NCBI RefSeq assembly: GCF_027596085.1
Contig: NC_072464.1
Coordinates: 16,170,624-16,234,623, forward strand
DNA: 64,000 nucleotides
Direction of reading: 5' to 3'
From: Anoplopoma fimbria
Taxonomy: Eukaryota; Chordata; Actinopteri; Perciformes; Anoplopomatidae
Position numbers and translations under genes: made by a program. Shown in pieces: positions 15,802 to 36,483 of this stretch. Within the stretch, counting starts at the first letter, position 1, and each line of letters opens with the position of its first letter. The notes beneath the pieces were generated by a model. It worked only from the letters and a program-made list of their open reading frames with translations. It did not search any database and had not been told where the DNA came from.

Positions 15802-16915
15802 AGAGAGATTAGATTTGGCTGCCAGTACTTTGGGAGTGCAGTGGCAGGTGGCACCTTGGTTAACACACACCCACATGCATACACACACAAACACACACTG
15901 TCAGTATATCTTTGAGACAGATGGAAAGGACGGTGAAAAAGGCAGAGGTGAGAAAGTACTAGGTAGCGGCTGGAGTGGGAGAGTACAACTGAGAGTGGTT
16001 TCCAATCAGGTGAGGATCTAAAGGAAGCCATGGGCAGGAGAGACAGAGGGGGAGATAAAGTGACAGCTAGAAAGGGAGAGCTTATCAGTGCACGCGTGTA
16101 TGTGTGTGTGCTTGTTGAGGCCACATGTGCAGCGTTTATTCGACAGCATCCACAAAAGACGGACCATAAAGCTCCATTTAACAGATACACAAGAGCAGAG
16201 ACACACACCGGTTGGCGTTAGTCCAACAGCCACAGTCTGAACATACTGATACATGTAGACACTGAGGGCCACTGTGGGTATCTCAGCAAGAGGGCAATGA
16301 GTTCCCTGTCAGTGTGAATGGCACTGGACTAATGGACTACATTAATCATCCATGTCAAAATACTGAGCAGCAGAAATTTCCAATAGTCCATCCTGTCATT
16401 TCATCAATTTGGACAACGAAGTGATTTTTTTTTTGTTACTTAATCCTGAGGGTTTGGGTAAGATAGTCGCTCTCCAGGGAAAGCGGAGATATGGAGTCGT
16501 TCTAACATATCCTGAATCTATCTATACACCTTGAGCAAATTGTTTACTATGGGGCCAACAAATGGCCAAACTCACTGTGGAGTAGCAGCATCAATACCAA
16601 GGTCTAGGGCACTAAAATGTGAAACTTGACAAGCAAGCTGTTATTATATAGTACTTCAGTGTGAGACAGCAACATTGGATAACAAATGTCTGTAATAAAG
16701 GTTGGTGTTATAAATACAAACAAAAAAACTATAGATATCACCCTCTCAGAAAAGTTATATATACAAACTGCTGAATCAGAGTATACATGAAAAATGTGGA
16801 TTCAGGTAGAGCCCAACCAAGGTCCTTTCATTGAATTCATCACCCTGCCATGAACATCGAGGACATTCACCTCTGGGAAATCCTCATTTTGAATGCTTGC
16901 AATTTCATTCTTTAA

Positions 16916-17523
16916 ACAGGCCCTATTATGCTATTTTCCGGGTGCATATTTTTATCTCAAGCTACAGTTACAACATGTTTACATGCGTTAATGCTCATAA
17001 TCCGCCTTGTTTTTCTCATCCTGGCTGTCCTGCAGCACCTCTTCTCACCCTCTCTCTGAAATGTTCCGTTGTAGCTCCCTCCAGAAAGCAAAGTATGCTC
17101 TAATTGGTTAGCTAGCCCGCTCTGTTGTGATTGGTCAATGTTTCACATTTCAAAACCTCACCTCCAGAGTATTACAAATGGAAGACAGGCCATGATGGGA
17201 TTCAAACCCGGGTCTCCCAGGTGACGGACTGCTTTCATAACCACTAGTTGTGAGCTTTTCAGCTCTGTCTCTCTCTTTTGTTGTTTGAGGGCCAAACTAG
17301 CCGGAGAGTTTTACGTCACTTCCGTAACATTGTGACCTCATAAAGCTACAGAAGTGAAGGAGAGAATTCAATCGAGCCGTTTCAGGGAGCTCAGGAGCTT
17401 CTGTGGGGGAGGGTAACTCCTTTTAAGCATGGACTTCAGGTTTATATTCTACAGACCTTTTACAAAAATATATATAACACACTAAAGGAGAGGGAAAAAG
17501 TGGAAAAGCATAATAAGGCCCCT
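16916..17523. mobile_element. Non-autonomous DNA transposon with TTAA target duplication
   Basis: A 608-bp segment has imperfect inverted ends. The left end reads ACAGGCCCTATTATGC and the right end, reverse complemented, reads AGGGGCCTTATTATGC. TTAA flanks both sides (16,912-16,915 and 17,524-17,527). TTAA duplications and short GC-capped ends fit a piggyBac-type MITE. The internal text matches a repeat I know as abundant in perch-like fish. It codes for no transposase, so it would have moved in trans. It contains a tRNA-like segment (separate entry). Confidence 0.7.
17198..17250 (-). repeat. tRNA-like segment (A-box/B-box) inside the TTAA element
   Basis: On the minus strand AGTGGTTATGAA resembles a tRNA A box. 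About 26-38 bp later GGGTTTGAATCCC resembles a B box whose GGG/CCC can form a T-stem. The anticodon and acceptor arms do not pair well, so this is not a functional tRNA. It may be a nested SINE head or a captured tRNA remnant. Confidence 0.45.
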
Positions 17524-17527
17524 TTAA

Positions 17528-20500
17528 GTCATTAACTATTCCTGTGACCATGAACAAAACATACATATAGTGACCTCAATAATGCAGCTATAACATACGA
17601 GTGACAATGCATAGGAGCTCAAAATACATAAAAGCAGGGCCTTAGGCAATGATCCTCCTCCTTGGGTCACCCAGAAAATATCAGATATCAATGACCAATA
17701 CATATAGAAGGATGTCATCAAGGGGAATTTGTGGAGATGCCATCCAAAAACCTGTTCTGGTTCCTGCTATGCCAAGATATTCTGTCTAGGAACAAAACAA
17801 AGCATGAAAGAGGAGGCACAATTTGCATCTTAAGCCCCTAAATGTGGAAGACATGGAACAGGTGCTTTGTTCTTTACACCTCTATATTAGGAAAACAAGT
17901 ACAAAATTAAAAAAGTTCCCATATGTACTCCAGTTTATATCTGAGGGGGTAACAAGCTTGTCTACTCTTCCAAGACCAGGACAGATTCAGGATTTCTCCT
18001 CTTAAAGCTTTGACAGTCTGTTGCAAGCTCCTGTGAGACACCCCCCATTGACACCAGTAGGGGGGGTGCTTTGGGTCTCAGATATAACACATAATGCATG
18101 AATCAAGTCCAGCCATAACACTGCTGGTGCAATCAGCTGTAACCATATAAATATAGAGAGAGTAGAATGGACATAAGGTAAAACATTGTGACAAAGTCAT
18201 TATTACATAGGTCAGAAAAACTACATCACATATGTTATATATTCTAAAAAAATTGTCTATATCAAATTGCAGAATGGACATTCCCAATCAAATAACCAAA
18301 GCCATCAACAGATATTTTTATGTGTAATGTTTCCATTGCAAAAACAGTGACCGCTGTAGCGGGCTAACTTCTGTCTGTATAAACATTCACATAAATTGAG
18401 TTACAGCAAGTTTCAGACTCACTGAGGTGAAGTTTCGCATTAACAACCAGAATTGATAATTGCTGGACTTGCTTCATATATATATTGATAAAAAAACTGT
18501 GTTCTCAAACTAGTGAGTGTGACTGTGTTACAGCCCCACTCACGTGTTGTCGCCACAACAACAAACAAATGACAAAAAATGTTTTATTTTCAATTGGAAA
18601 ATAAACATATCATTAGTATAAAAGCTGGCCATTTATTTTATTGTATTGTAAAACCACTATTGGTATATGAACCAGTACAACAGGTGCATACAGCAAACAT
18701 ACAGGTGTATATTCTAACTTGGTTGTCCTTTGCAGTTAACTCAGGAGTTGTCTAGGAGACTAAAATCATGTGAGATATAAACTGCCAAAAGCAGGTTTGA
18801 TAGGGAGACACATGGAATTAAACTCGGCTGAGATGAGATTAGAATTGAGCAAATCAATACAAAAAAAAGAAAGACAGAAGACCGACATGTGAAAACTTCA
18901 GTATTTTGTTGTTTCATGTTGACAAATGATGACAGAGAAAGTCCAACATTTCTTTAATAAATTGGTATCAGTACGGAAACTCAGAAATCGTATTAACACT
19001 GGTATCAAATCTACAAAAATCAATACTGAAGTCAAAATAAAAGGGGAATCCACAGCTCCCTGTATTTGCTCGAGAAGCTAGATGGGTGTTCTGCCTTATG
19101 TGCAAGGAGAAAACAATCTCTCAATAACTACTACAGCTGTTATTTGCACTTAAAATGAGTAGTTCATTAATTGTAAACCCCATTTAGCCCCCTTTTCCTT
19201 AATTATCCTGGTTAGATTTGCACAAAGAGTCAAATCCATGTCCATGCGTGTTTTCTTGACACAGAAACAGACTGCCCTCCTAGAAAAGCAGCTAAAGCTC
19301 CTTATGCCAACAGGATATACTCCCCAGGAGGCCTCAGGACAAAGAAAGCAGGCAAGTAATTGGGGCGGGGAAAAATTCCGAGAGGCAGAGAGAAGTGCCA
19401 TGTCATCCATAACAATGACGTGGTGAATCAAGTCAAGTTTTTCACAGCTTGGCAGATATTGAATCACATTCTAAATATCACTGCAAACTTGTACTGGGCT
19501 TCGCTCACAATTCTACAAGTTCCAATCATTTCCATAAAGAAACAAGTTAATTATTTTAGTTAAGCTGTGCCAACAACTTTTTTTTGTAAATGGTCTCCAC
19601 CCTGATTTTATAGAGCTGAATGGATAAATCCTCAAAGTCCAAACTATTTGAAACTTGCATTCCTTCATGCATGAATATTCCCAGCATTGTAGCCAAACTT
19701 ATGCCTCGTTGTGGGTACTGTTGCCTTACATCTACAATATGTGTTTTCTATGCAACTGCTGAGATGCTGGTTAAAGTGCAGAACAAGAATTTAGCCGGTT
19801 GGGTCCTCCCAGGCCTTTGTGGTCGGTTCAGAACCCACATCAGTCGCTCTGCAGCTGGTTGGGGTTTGAGATGATGCTGCCTGGAACTATTCAGCTTTAG
19901 CACAAATAGAGCCCACATTGAAAATGACTGCTAACCGTCACTATAATGATATAACCTTTCTTCAAAATTCAGCATCCATCTTTTCAAAACAGAAGCTCAT
20001 ATCTGGGTCTCATTACCTGGACAGTACAATAATGAGCCGGTATTGTTTATAGTCAGAATACAACCCTTTATTTAGCATCCACTGCCCTAGTTCAACATTT
20101 TGTCCTCTGTTCTTTTGTAATGACTACTGTAGCTCTTATTTTCAAGACACAACCCTGAGATCCAATAACAAGAATTATTCTGGTGCATTAAGAATTATAT
20201 AAATCATTGTGTGAAAAGGAATACAGTCAAAGAGCCACATCAGTTTAAAGCAGCTTTATGAAAGTAAAATACACACCACCTTTCAAAAGAACTGTTGTGT
20301 TTTTTGCTACATTATAGTGAAACCCTATGTGACTCATGTTATCTCAGCAAATACTGTATCCACAATGTATACTGTATGAATGTGTATGTTTTAGAGGGAT
20401 GCAACATCCTACTGAAGCACTGTGTTTCCACAGCAGTCGACCAAAATAACCCCTTATTTCCATTCGTTAATGGAAACAGAAAAAGAAATCAACGGGGATT

Positions 20501-23500
20501 ATAAAGGAGAGAAAGAGAGTGAAACTCTGAACACAACCTTCTTCTTACTCCAAATTATGGAAGTGAATTTCCTCCTTCCTGTTCAATGCATTTCATTTAT
20601 TTTCAGTTTAAAAAAAAAAGGGAGAAAAGAGTAAAAGTAATAAAGAAGACTTACACACACATTACAGAATAGATGACCTTGCTTAAATTAGATTTTTCTC
20701 TCTCTCATCTATTTGTCTCTAGCTCTCCAGTTATCTCGGCCTCATTTTGTCTCTTCCCCGGTCTTCCTCTCTCTGTCTCAGCAGCATTTCTCAACAGCCA
20801 CAGTGAAAAAGAAAAGCCACCATATGTATCGTCACATAAAATGCTCGCCCCTTTAGCGTCAGACGTTGTACAGCCTCAGATGGCGGTGCTCTTTACAACA
20901 GAGCGAACGTTTTCACAGCTTCTTTATGGGTTAGCGTGGGCAGCAATATAAACAGCACCACTCAATTATGCTACCAGCAAGCTAATGAACATTCCCTAGA
21001 CTGTGATCTCGCACAAACAAACCAGTGCACACATACCTATAGTGCAGTCCAAGCACACACACATACACACATGCACAAACGCTCACTAGCAGACACATAT
21101 GGAGAGCTTATGCTTGTGCTTGCTCGCTGTTGTTCGAGTGTAGGTGGGTGCAGCTTTGACTGCCACTGTAACATGCTGTGGAAGAAACAATCTACAAATC
21201 AGTGTTTATGTTATTTTTTTTTTACTCATAACTTGATCAACAGGACCTTTAAAGAGCAACAAGGTTTATGACTGGACAGTTTATTCTGGATAATAAATTC
21301 ACTGACAACCATGTTGCTGTGCACAAGATTTCCCATGACCATGTATGTGCAACTTACCAGTTCAGACATCTGCCCAACAACGATATGGGCAGATGTCTGA
21401 ATGTAATATTTTTTAACACTTGTCAATGGGAAATACTACAAAAATACTAATAAAGAAGTTTGGCTCAGTTTTGGGGATTACGCAACTCTTAAAATAAGAT
21501 AATCCTTTATTGAACATGGCACCTTGAGACATTTTACCTTGGTAAATGAGGATGTACAGTACACACAAAGATGTACTGTAAAATACCTTGTCTGTGTTCA
21601 GAGTACATCATGCAGCAGTAGATGCCTTAACTTATTTTAATTTTTTTTTTCTTTGGGCAAATGCAGTGAGAACACAGTCCGCTATGACAGATTATTTAAA
21701 TGCAAAAAGCAAATCATCCAACTATATAGCAATGAGAAACAAGGTGAGTTCAGATGCTCTGGTAGGGCTTGGCAAAACAAACTGTACTATGCTATGTGCA
21801 TTGCAACATTTTAGCATGCCTACAATTAGTATTTTAACATGTATTTTTATTGGATGTTAACGAACATCCAATGCTAGACACTAAAAAAGCAAACGTAGAG
21901 TGAGGCGTGCTAAAGGACCATGCAAAACACGTGTGCTTCCTACAACTAAAACATGTCCAATGGGACCAAGGCCTTAATACCAATTATATCCTCTGGCCTA
22001 CATATATTACAGTAAAGATAATGTTAGCACTAAAGCATTATCAAGACTGTGCTGACATATTTGAACATAGTCCAATATTGTATCCTACGTTAAATACCAC
22101 ATGGGACTCACTGTAAAGCCTGTTCTACGGACATCTACGGCAGTGTGTTTGTGTATCACTATCACAGAGACAACTATCAGGGGAACAGTGAAACAGTGAG
22201 ACGCAGCAAGCAACACAACCACTGTTGAATCAACAACTGCAGACAGGAAGCCCTGCTCAAGTGTGTGGGGTCGAGTTTCTCTACAACATCTCAATGTTAA
22301 TTAGGTAGACGAGACAAATTTACTGATATCAACATTTTGTCATTTATATTATTTTAAAGTCCTATAACTACGACAATGTAGTCATTTTAATTAATTTTAT
22401 GAGGTAATTTCTAGTATCTTTATTAATGTATAGCATTATATTACTTTTAACTGAATGTCATTTCAATTAGGAGTGACTATATTATGGACACAAAGTACTA
22501 ATGAAAAAAAAAGGATAGACTTTGGTGTAGACTCCATGTTAGGTGAAAAATGCAAAAATATCGGGAAAAGCGTTGTTATTGATTAGTAGCATAAGAGTAA
22601 CACATGACAAAATCTACCTGCATGGGGTGTCAAAAAGCAGGCAGGACAGGTAGGTCTGTAAGAATAAATTGCTCGAAGCTAGAAACTGGGAGTTAGCATT
22701 AACATTCCACAACATGTAAATGATATAACTTTCATTAAATTAAACAACACATTATTACCATTAAACAATGTACCGGCTATCAACTCACTGTAGTAGAGCA
22801 GAATCCCTTCTTCACAGCTATTTTAATTATTTTGCCATGCAGCTATATAAAGATGGATATAAAAAAAATCAATAAGTCAATCAATTTAATGAGAATTCTG
22901 CATGTAAAGAATTAGTCTGACTGAACTAAGATTGCATGAGGCAAACGAGGCAGGATACATTTTTGAGCAAAAGCGAATGAATGTTGCCCCCCCTCCTCAT
23001 GGGCCATTTTCATGGCAGACATTTTGTCATGCCACACTATGAAAAGCAAAGGTGTAATGAGTAAAATGAACAGTAGCTGGATTCCATTTAGCTGCTACGA
23101 TTTCAGGGTCTTGTTTCTATAAATGCTTGCTCACTGTCACACTGTTATGATTTTCCATCTACTGTATATTGTTGGAAACATAATTTGCCCAAATTATTGT
23201 TAAAAACACCGCTTCAATGTCACAGCTATTGTGCTTTGTGACAATTGGGATAAAAGCAACAATACATCCAGTTATGTTGACCAATGAATCAGACATACAT
23301 AAACTGTCTCTGTCTGTAAAGGTTATGAGATAAAAAATAATACACAATGTCTATTGTATTCACATCTCTACTGGGCTTCACTGTGTGTGTATCCATGAGC
23401 ATGTGTGTGCATTTAAATGAGTGTTTGTGAGCTGCTGGTTGGCTCGAGGGAGTGGGGAGGGTTGCCGTGGGTGGTGATGAGCAGCCGCTCAGTTTCCACA

Positions 23501-24630
23501 GCAACACCCTAACTCAGTCAGTCTCCATGGCAACTGATAACAGCATTAGCTGATTCAGCCTAAGTGAGGGTTCATAACACAGGGAAGAAAATGTTATTTT
23601 TGGGGGTTTTTTGTTGTCAAAAATGGCTGCTGGTAAGAGGTGGATATGGGGAGTGGGGACTCCTAGGATATATGACTAATAGTTTTGTAAAGAAGAAAAT
23701 GGGTCTTTGTGGAAATATCAGAAATGCTCAGCCGACTGGAGGGGCGTGTCACCCTTTTGTTTGATAGACAGCAGTAGGGACCGGAAGAGAAAGTAAAAAA
23801 AATGGGCTGAAGCTAAAAGTCATGCGCAGACAACATGTAGTTAGCGGTGATTTTGATCCACATCAGCATCTAACTGGACCAAGTGACATTTGCAGGAACA
23901 AGCACCTGCTGTTTAATGTGCTGCAGCTGAGCAGCTAATTAGCTGACTAACCTGCAACCTGACATTAGCGTTGCACCTTTCCATGGTGAACGTCTGTCTG
24001 TTGAATCGTTCAACAAGCTTAGAAGCAGGACGTGTTGCATGTTCATGTTTGTAAATGAGATAATGAGACTTTCGGGGTTTTTTTTTTGTTCAAAGTCTTT
24101 GGCTCTTGTGTTGTGTAGCAGGCTGCTGTCTGGTGTCGGTGTGACTGTCTATGATAGAACAATGGTGTGTTATGCAAGATTTGATTGGCTATATTGAAAT
24201 AAGGTGTCTCCATCTATGTAGACAGATACAGAACAATATTCCATATAATTACTTCTGAAATGTGCTGTAGACAAAAGAAAATACATTTTAATTCAGTTGG
24301 ACTTTTCCAACTCTAGTTATAAAATGACCTTAACATTGAGATTGAACCCATTTTTAGAGGGGACAATTGGTAAGGGTAAAATAACATGGGAATCATTTCT
24401 GAATCATTTCAGAACTTGGACAAATAATCAATAAGCAGTCATCAAAGACACTGAAGCGTTACAGCACCTTTATGACTGAATTCATTATGACACACTACTG
24501 CAGGTTTGTTTGTGAATGTAAGTCAGTTGCGTTTGTTAATGTGGTTCTTTGTTGTCTACCATATGCATAATTTGAATTAAACTACAAACTTAAAAACCCA
24601 CAAGTAACTATTACATGAATAAAATATATA
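17528..24630. other. Long gene-free stretch
   Basis: About 7.1 kb of AT-rich sequence without a supported exon. One perfect hairpin at 21,361 is listed separately. There are no long microsatellites, which contrasts with the rest of the window. Parts may be conserved regulatory DNA, but that cannot be told from one sequence. Confidence 0.45.
21361..21401. repeat. Perfect inverted repeat, 16-bp arms
   Basis: TTCAGACATCTGCCCA at 21,361-21,376 and its exact reverse complement at 21,386-21,401, separated by 9 nt. No flanking repeat family was recognised. Confidence 0.85.
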
Positions 24631-24863
24631 CAGTACCAGTCAAAAGTTTGGACACACCTTCTCATTCAATGGTTTTTCTTTATTTTTATTTTTATTTTTT
24701 TCTACATTGTAGATTAATATTGAAGACATCCAAACTATGAAGGAACACATATGTAATTATGTGGTAAACAAACAAATGCTCAACAAACCAGAATATGTTT
24801 TATATTTTAGATTCTTCAAAGTAGTTGAATGAGAAGGTGTGTCCAAACTTTTGACTGGTACTG
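24631..24863. mobile_element. Tc1/mariner-type MITE, copy 1 (intact ends)
   Basis: A 233-bp element with perfect inverted ends of at least 38 bp beginning CAGTACCAGTCAAAAGTTTG, flanked by TA on both sides as expected for Tc1/mariner insertion. The interior has no coding capacity. This is the best-preserved of five copies in the window and serves as the reference. Confidence 0.92.
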
Positions 24864-25370
24864 TATTACATAACAATTAAATGGCTTGTGTAGGAACTAT
24901 TGTTTTCATGTTTTACTCTACGTGACAATAAACATTCATGAAATAATTAATACTGATCATTAAGCTGATGATGCTGCTCAGGCATCTGTCTCCTCCTGTT
25001 TGTCTCATTGTCCATTGATTCATCAATCAAATAAACAACCCACAACATTCAGTCCTATTACGGAGTCATAGAGTTCCTACACCTGTTTGTTTCTAGCTGC
25101 TTGGACACTGAAGGGATGGCCAGATGGTAGCAGAACAAATGAAAATGGTCAGAATGGTGGCATAAAGTGGAAACACAGAGTAACCATCCCACTTCTAGCT
25201 TGCAGAGCTCAGATCATTACAAATTTGACACCATGTAATCGGCTTGCTTTGCTTTACTTTGACTGCCTCGACTGTAATAAAAAATGATTCAATAAATGTC
25301 TGTCAGCTTGTCAGTCATCACAGCTTTTCTGCTTTCGTTCTCACTGTGTATATGTAACAACCACCCAATT

Positions 25371-25475
25371 GGGGCGACTGTGGCTCAGCAGGTAGAGCGG
25401 GTCATCTATTAATCATGAAATCTGTGCCATTGCTGTGTGAATGGGTGAATGTTGACATGTGGTGTAGAGCGTCTT
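25371..25475 (+). mobile_element. tRNA-derived SINE, internally deleted
   Basis: Starts GGGGCGACTGTGGCTCAGCA then GGTAGAGCGGGTCATC, a tRNA-like head with an A box common in fish SINEs. The expected B box and the text after it are missing. The sequence jumps to the later SINE words GCTGTGTGAATGGGTGAATG and ends near GTAGAGCGTC. An internally deleted relic. Confidence 0.7.
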
Positions 25476-25925
25476 TGTTTGTGTTACCATTTACCAATTG
25501 TGATCAGTAATTATTGACTTTATCTCCACATCACAATTGGATTACTAGTGCCAGGTTGCCATGGAAACAAAAGAGGCTCTGGATTAAACGTCTGAGCAAG
25601 CACAAACTTGGCATATATGAAATATACACAGTAGTGGGGGAATAATGAGAGGGAGAGTGATTATGCTGATTTAGTCTTGCATTTCTAAGTCTGTCCTCTG
25701 GAAGTAATGGCCACGGTTCAAGGTGGTTCATAGAAGTCCTTCTACGGGATTCCTCCATCCCTCCTCTCATCCCTACAGCCCCTGCTGCTGGAAACAAGAG
25801 AACGGGACATAAACCCCATGTGTCGCAACACGGCAGAACACTGCAATGAGTAAATCAAAGAGGAGGCCTGCTTGCTGACAAGAGGCGCATGGATTGGAGA
25901 CTGTAAAAGAGCAGCAATCTCTATA

Positions 25926-32698
<6,773 letters not shown>

Positions 32699-32743
<45 letters not shown>
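32699..32743. repeat. (CA)n microsatellite, about 45 bp
   Basis: Pure CA run preceded by a short CT run. Confidence 0.98.
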
Positions 32744-32748
<5 letters not shown>

Positions 32749-33449
32749 GTCTATGTCAATCATTAAATGTGAGAAGTGAGGACTGCCTGTTTTTGTATTT
32801 TTCTGTGTGTGTGCTCGGCTGACTAAGTATCTTTGTCGGAATCAGGATTAGGTTGTCTCACTGACACACTAGGCTTATGTAAAGCTGACCTACAGCATGA
32901 GGCACCATACTAGAGTGACCCGGCCTGCTGCAGTGCTACCTAACCACACTGGCACCTCTTTGCATGGACCGCTCACTCTGACAGCCCACTGTACTGGAGA
33001 CTATTAAAATAATCAATTTGGTGATTATGTCCTTGATATACCAAGAAATGTAGAAGTCATATTTTACTGGTCATATATAAAGACACAGCATTACTGTACA
33101 ACAGTCATTGATTCCATTAGGGCATGCAACACATGGTCAGACAAAAAATCCTTTGTTTAACCTTATAGTCCAATCTTTTCATGAGCTGAAAACAGAGGTG
33201 AATGTGACATTTATTACCCAAACTATCCATTATCTATGGATATAAGTACATCTACACTAGAGCTTCAGTGCCATGGACAGTTAACTGCCCTTACATGTGA
33301 AGGTGAACACACCCACTCATGGTCTTTACGTTCTCTCGCTATGTTTTTGTTTCCCACGTCTCTGAAATGTGGTTGATGAGTGCAATGTTATCGTAACTGA
33401 ATGATTGACATTGTCATTTTTCATTCCAATGTTTTTATTGAAGTAAGTA

Positions 33450-33610
33450 GCTAGATACATTCTGTGCCTTCGGCTACATCCAAACTACTCCGTTTATGTT
33501 TTAAAATGCCTTATTTTTGCTACGTTTATGTTTTGGGTCCACACTACTCAGGCGTTTAAAGAACCCCTAAAATGAAGACTTTTAAAAACGATGCTGAAGC
33601 CGTTTCAATT
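33450..33610. mobile_element. Possible DNA-transposon relic
   Basis: Words such as CATCCAAACTACTCCGTTTA and GGGTCCACACTACTCAGGCG followed by AAAACGATGCTGAAGCCGTT resemble a hAT-like miniature element found in many fish, from memory. Terminal repeats could not be delimited, so both class and borders are tentative. Confidence 0.3.
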
Positions 33611-36246
33611 CAGAAACCTCAGTGTGTTTTAGTATGGATGTGTATGTAAGCCTTAAACAAGAAAATAGTCCATTAATCCCTCAATAGTAGCTTCCATAAC
33701 TGGTTACTAGTGAAAAACAATTGGTTTCAAAGTTCTGTTTTAAAAGCACTGAATGTTTTGCCCTTTTCCCTTACTGAGTTTTTCAGTATTTAGACTGCAG
33801 AATAGTTAGAGTTTTTTATGTTTAAATCCATTCTTCTAGGACAAATGGGTTTTTTTATCAGGCAGAGCCAACTCCTAATTAAGCTAAAATCCCAGGCTGT
33901 GCAAGACACTCACCTTGTGCTTAATCTATTCAAAAAACAATCTTCGAAGTGATTTCGTATTGCAGCAAACAGTAGGAACAAACTAAGTAGATGAAAAAGA
34001 CCTTCCCATCAGTGCTCTGGTTCATCTTCTGATTCCTCGCTCTGATATCTGACTGACAGTCTTTCAATCCAGCCTCCTGCTTTATCGACCGCACACAGCA
34101 CGGGCACTGATTCATTAGCTCAGGTATAGACCACCCATGCATCACCTTGATGTCTGCACTTTCAGCCGATGTCTTTGCACCTGATAAATTCTTAATGAAT
34201 ATTCACTTGCTAACCGATTAGTTCCACAAATCAGCTTGTAATGTCTGCTGTAATGTGCTGTCACATGGAGTTTTCAGGATGAGTTTCTTGTACTCCCTAA
34301 TGAAAAACAGGCACATCATTGTAAAGACTTGCAAACACCTCCCATCTCAGAGGTCCACTTCCCCTCTAAGGCTTCACCAAAACACAAATCAGTAAACTCA
34401 AGACTACCTTAAATCTAAATCAAGTATTCAGCTCTAAAAAGGTTCTTTTTTACAGTAGCATACACACGTACACAATCATCAAGTTGCTAACACAAGATGC
34501 TGCTGTTAATGCACTCTAGAGGTTGGAAACAATAATCTATTCTATTGTCTGGTTGTGAAAATCAAAAGCTATGATATGTATGCATGTAGATCACAGAGAT
34601 ATCACGTCAGAAGACAAAGCAGAAAATTCCATTTGTCAAAAGAAGCATGCAAAAAACGAACAAATCTCGCAAATGTCTGCTTGACGCCTCTCCTCTGTCC
34701 TTCCTCACAGTCGCACTAGAAGCATGTAATGGCCAAAGAATCAATCAAGAGCTGAATCCGCTCCTGTGCGGAACACTTACAGCAGGGGGGGAAAAAAGCA
34801 GACTTAATGATAGATATCGATAGACGACCAGCCTCAGGTCCTCAAGGAGTATATGAGCCCACTCCCTCAGCGAGGAGGAGCTCCAGAGCTGCTTGTCTTA
34901 CCGTTCATGATTCAATGCACCCCTGCTTCATCCTGGATGCATCAGGCATTGAAATGTATCTGCACACTGTAGGCAAGTGGATGTGACAAAGGGAGATCAA
35001 TAGCCAGCCCCTTTATGTAAATGAGACTGAACGGAAACCTGCATGCACTGAATAAGACATCTATCATGTTTAAGCTCACTATTAAATATCCATTCAGCAT
35101 GAGGTAAACCATCTCTGAGGTGTAACAAGCAGGACGGCTTCTTTAGCTGCATTTGCTGAGCTGGGAGTATGAAGAAGCAGGGGTTCAATGGAGAGATAAG
35201 GTCTTATTGTAACCAGCATTCACACTTGATTTCAAATGGATTCAAATCAACATATAAAATGTGATTGTTTTACATGAATCCCCATGGTTATGATGAAAAA
35301 TGAAAAAAAAAACATGCACATATTAGGCTTTAAATTGTATAATCAATCAGACAGGGACCAGCCAGCCTATATGACTCAGCACCTATATGTTGCACCGCTC
35401 TAACACTGTCATTGGGAAGCGTTGCTCAGACTGTAAATCATGATTACATTACCATACATAAGGCCCTTTTCTCAAAGGTTTTTTTTTTTCATCTTTTTTA
35501 TTTTATTTTTTTATACAGTGACCTCAAGTTATGTCTTTCTGTAATGCATTATAATGTATTATAGGCGCACTACAGCCTGGTAGCCTCGCACTGCCACCGC
35601 AGCAAGGCAATTTCCCGCAGTGACCGCAATAGGTAGAGCCTTCATGTAGCACAATGCAGACATTATCCACTCAGCCCGTTAACAAAACAAGCATTTCACT
35701 GCGTAATTGGACAGATAATAGCCAAGGCAATCAATATGGCTTACCTATGTCGGAGATTTTGGATTCCTAGATCTGTTGCTCAGATGCAATTTCCTATCAG
35801 ACTTAATTCCGCAACATTGCTCATTTAAAACTGAAACCAGAGAAGAGACAGAACAGACTCATAAGAACCCACAATTCAGATGTACTGGAGATGAACAATG
35901 AGGGGCAGCTCATCATTTCAGCTCCAATGGTCATTCACTGTCTGGTGCAAATACTGCCTCCAAACAGCCGATATCACAGTCTTTTGTGCAGTCATTGTCA
36001 TTCATACACATTTTCTTGCATCATCAATCTGTATTAGAAATAAAGAAACCCTTTTTTTTTTTTTTTTTACCTGTTCGGTTCCGTGTCTGTCAGCGCAACT
36101 CCGGGTCTATCGGACACAGAGGCTCCGCAGCCTGCATTTACCGTAATGACTGTACAAGTCTCGCAGGAACATGTTTTTTTTTTTTTAACTGCGCTATGGT
36201 AATTACGGTGTTGTGCTCCACCCGTTTTCTGAACATAAGAGACATA
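33611..36246. other. No gene recognised
   Basis: Unique-looking sequence with poly-T runs at about 35,481-35,510 and 36,051-36,068. A more GC-rich patch at 36,070-36,230 has a repeat-like look but no defined ends. No supported exon. Confidence 0.4.
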
Positions 36247-36483
36247 CAGTACCAGTCAAAAGTTTGGACACACCTTCTCATTCAATGGTTTTTCTTTATT
36301 TTTTATTTTTTATTTTTTTTCTACATTGTAGATTAATATTGAAGACATCCAAACTATGAAGGAACACATATGGAATTATGTGGTAAACAAACAAATGCTC
36401 AACAAACCAGAATATGTTTTATATTTTAGATTCTTCAAAGTAGTTGAATGAGAAGGTGTGTCCAAACTTTTGACTGGTTACTG
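36247..36483. mobile_element. Tc1/mariner-type MITE, copy 2
   Basis: 237 bp, TA on both sides, same orientation and near-identical text to copy 1 at 24,631. It differs mainly in the length of the T-rich interior and by one extra T near the right tip. Confidence 0.92.

Noticed and set aside
15642..16208. 188-codon open frame rich in Ser and Leu
   Set aside because: It is generated by the GA/CT microsatellite and surrounding purine-rich DNA, which suppress stop codons. No protein-like composition outside the repeat.
17198..17250. Possible functional tRNA gene
   Set aside because: A- and B-box words are present, but the acceptor and anticodon stems do not pair, and it lies inside a transposon.
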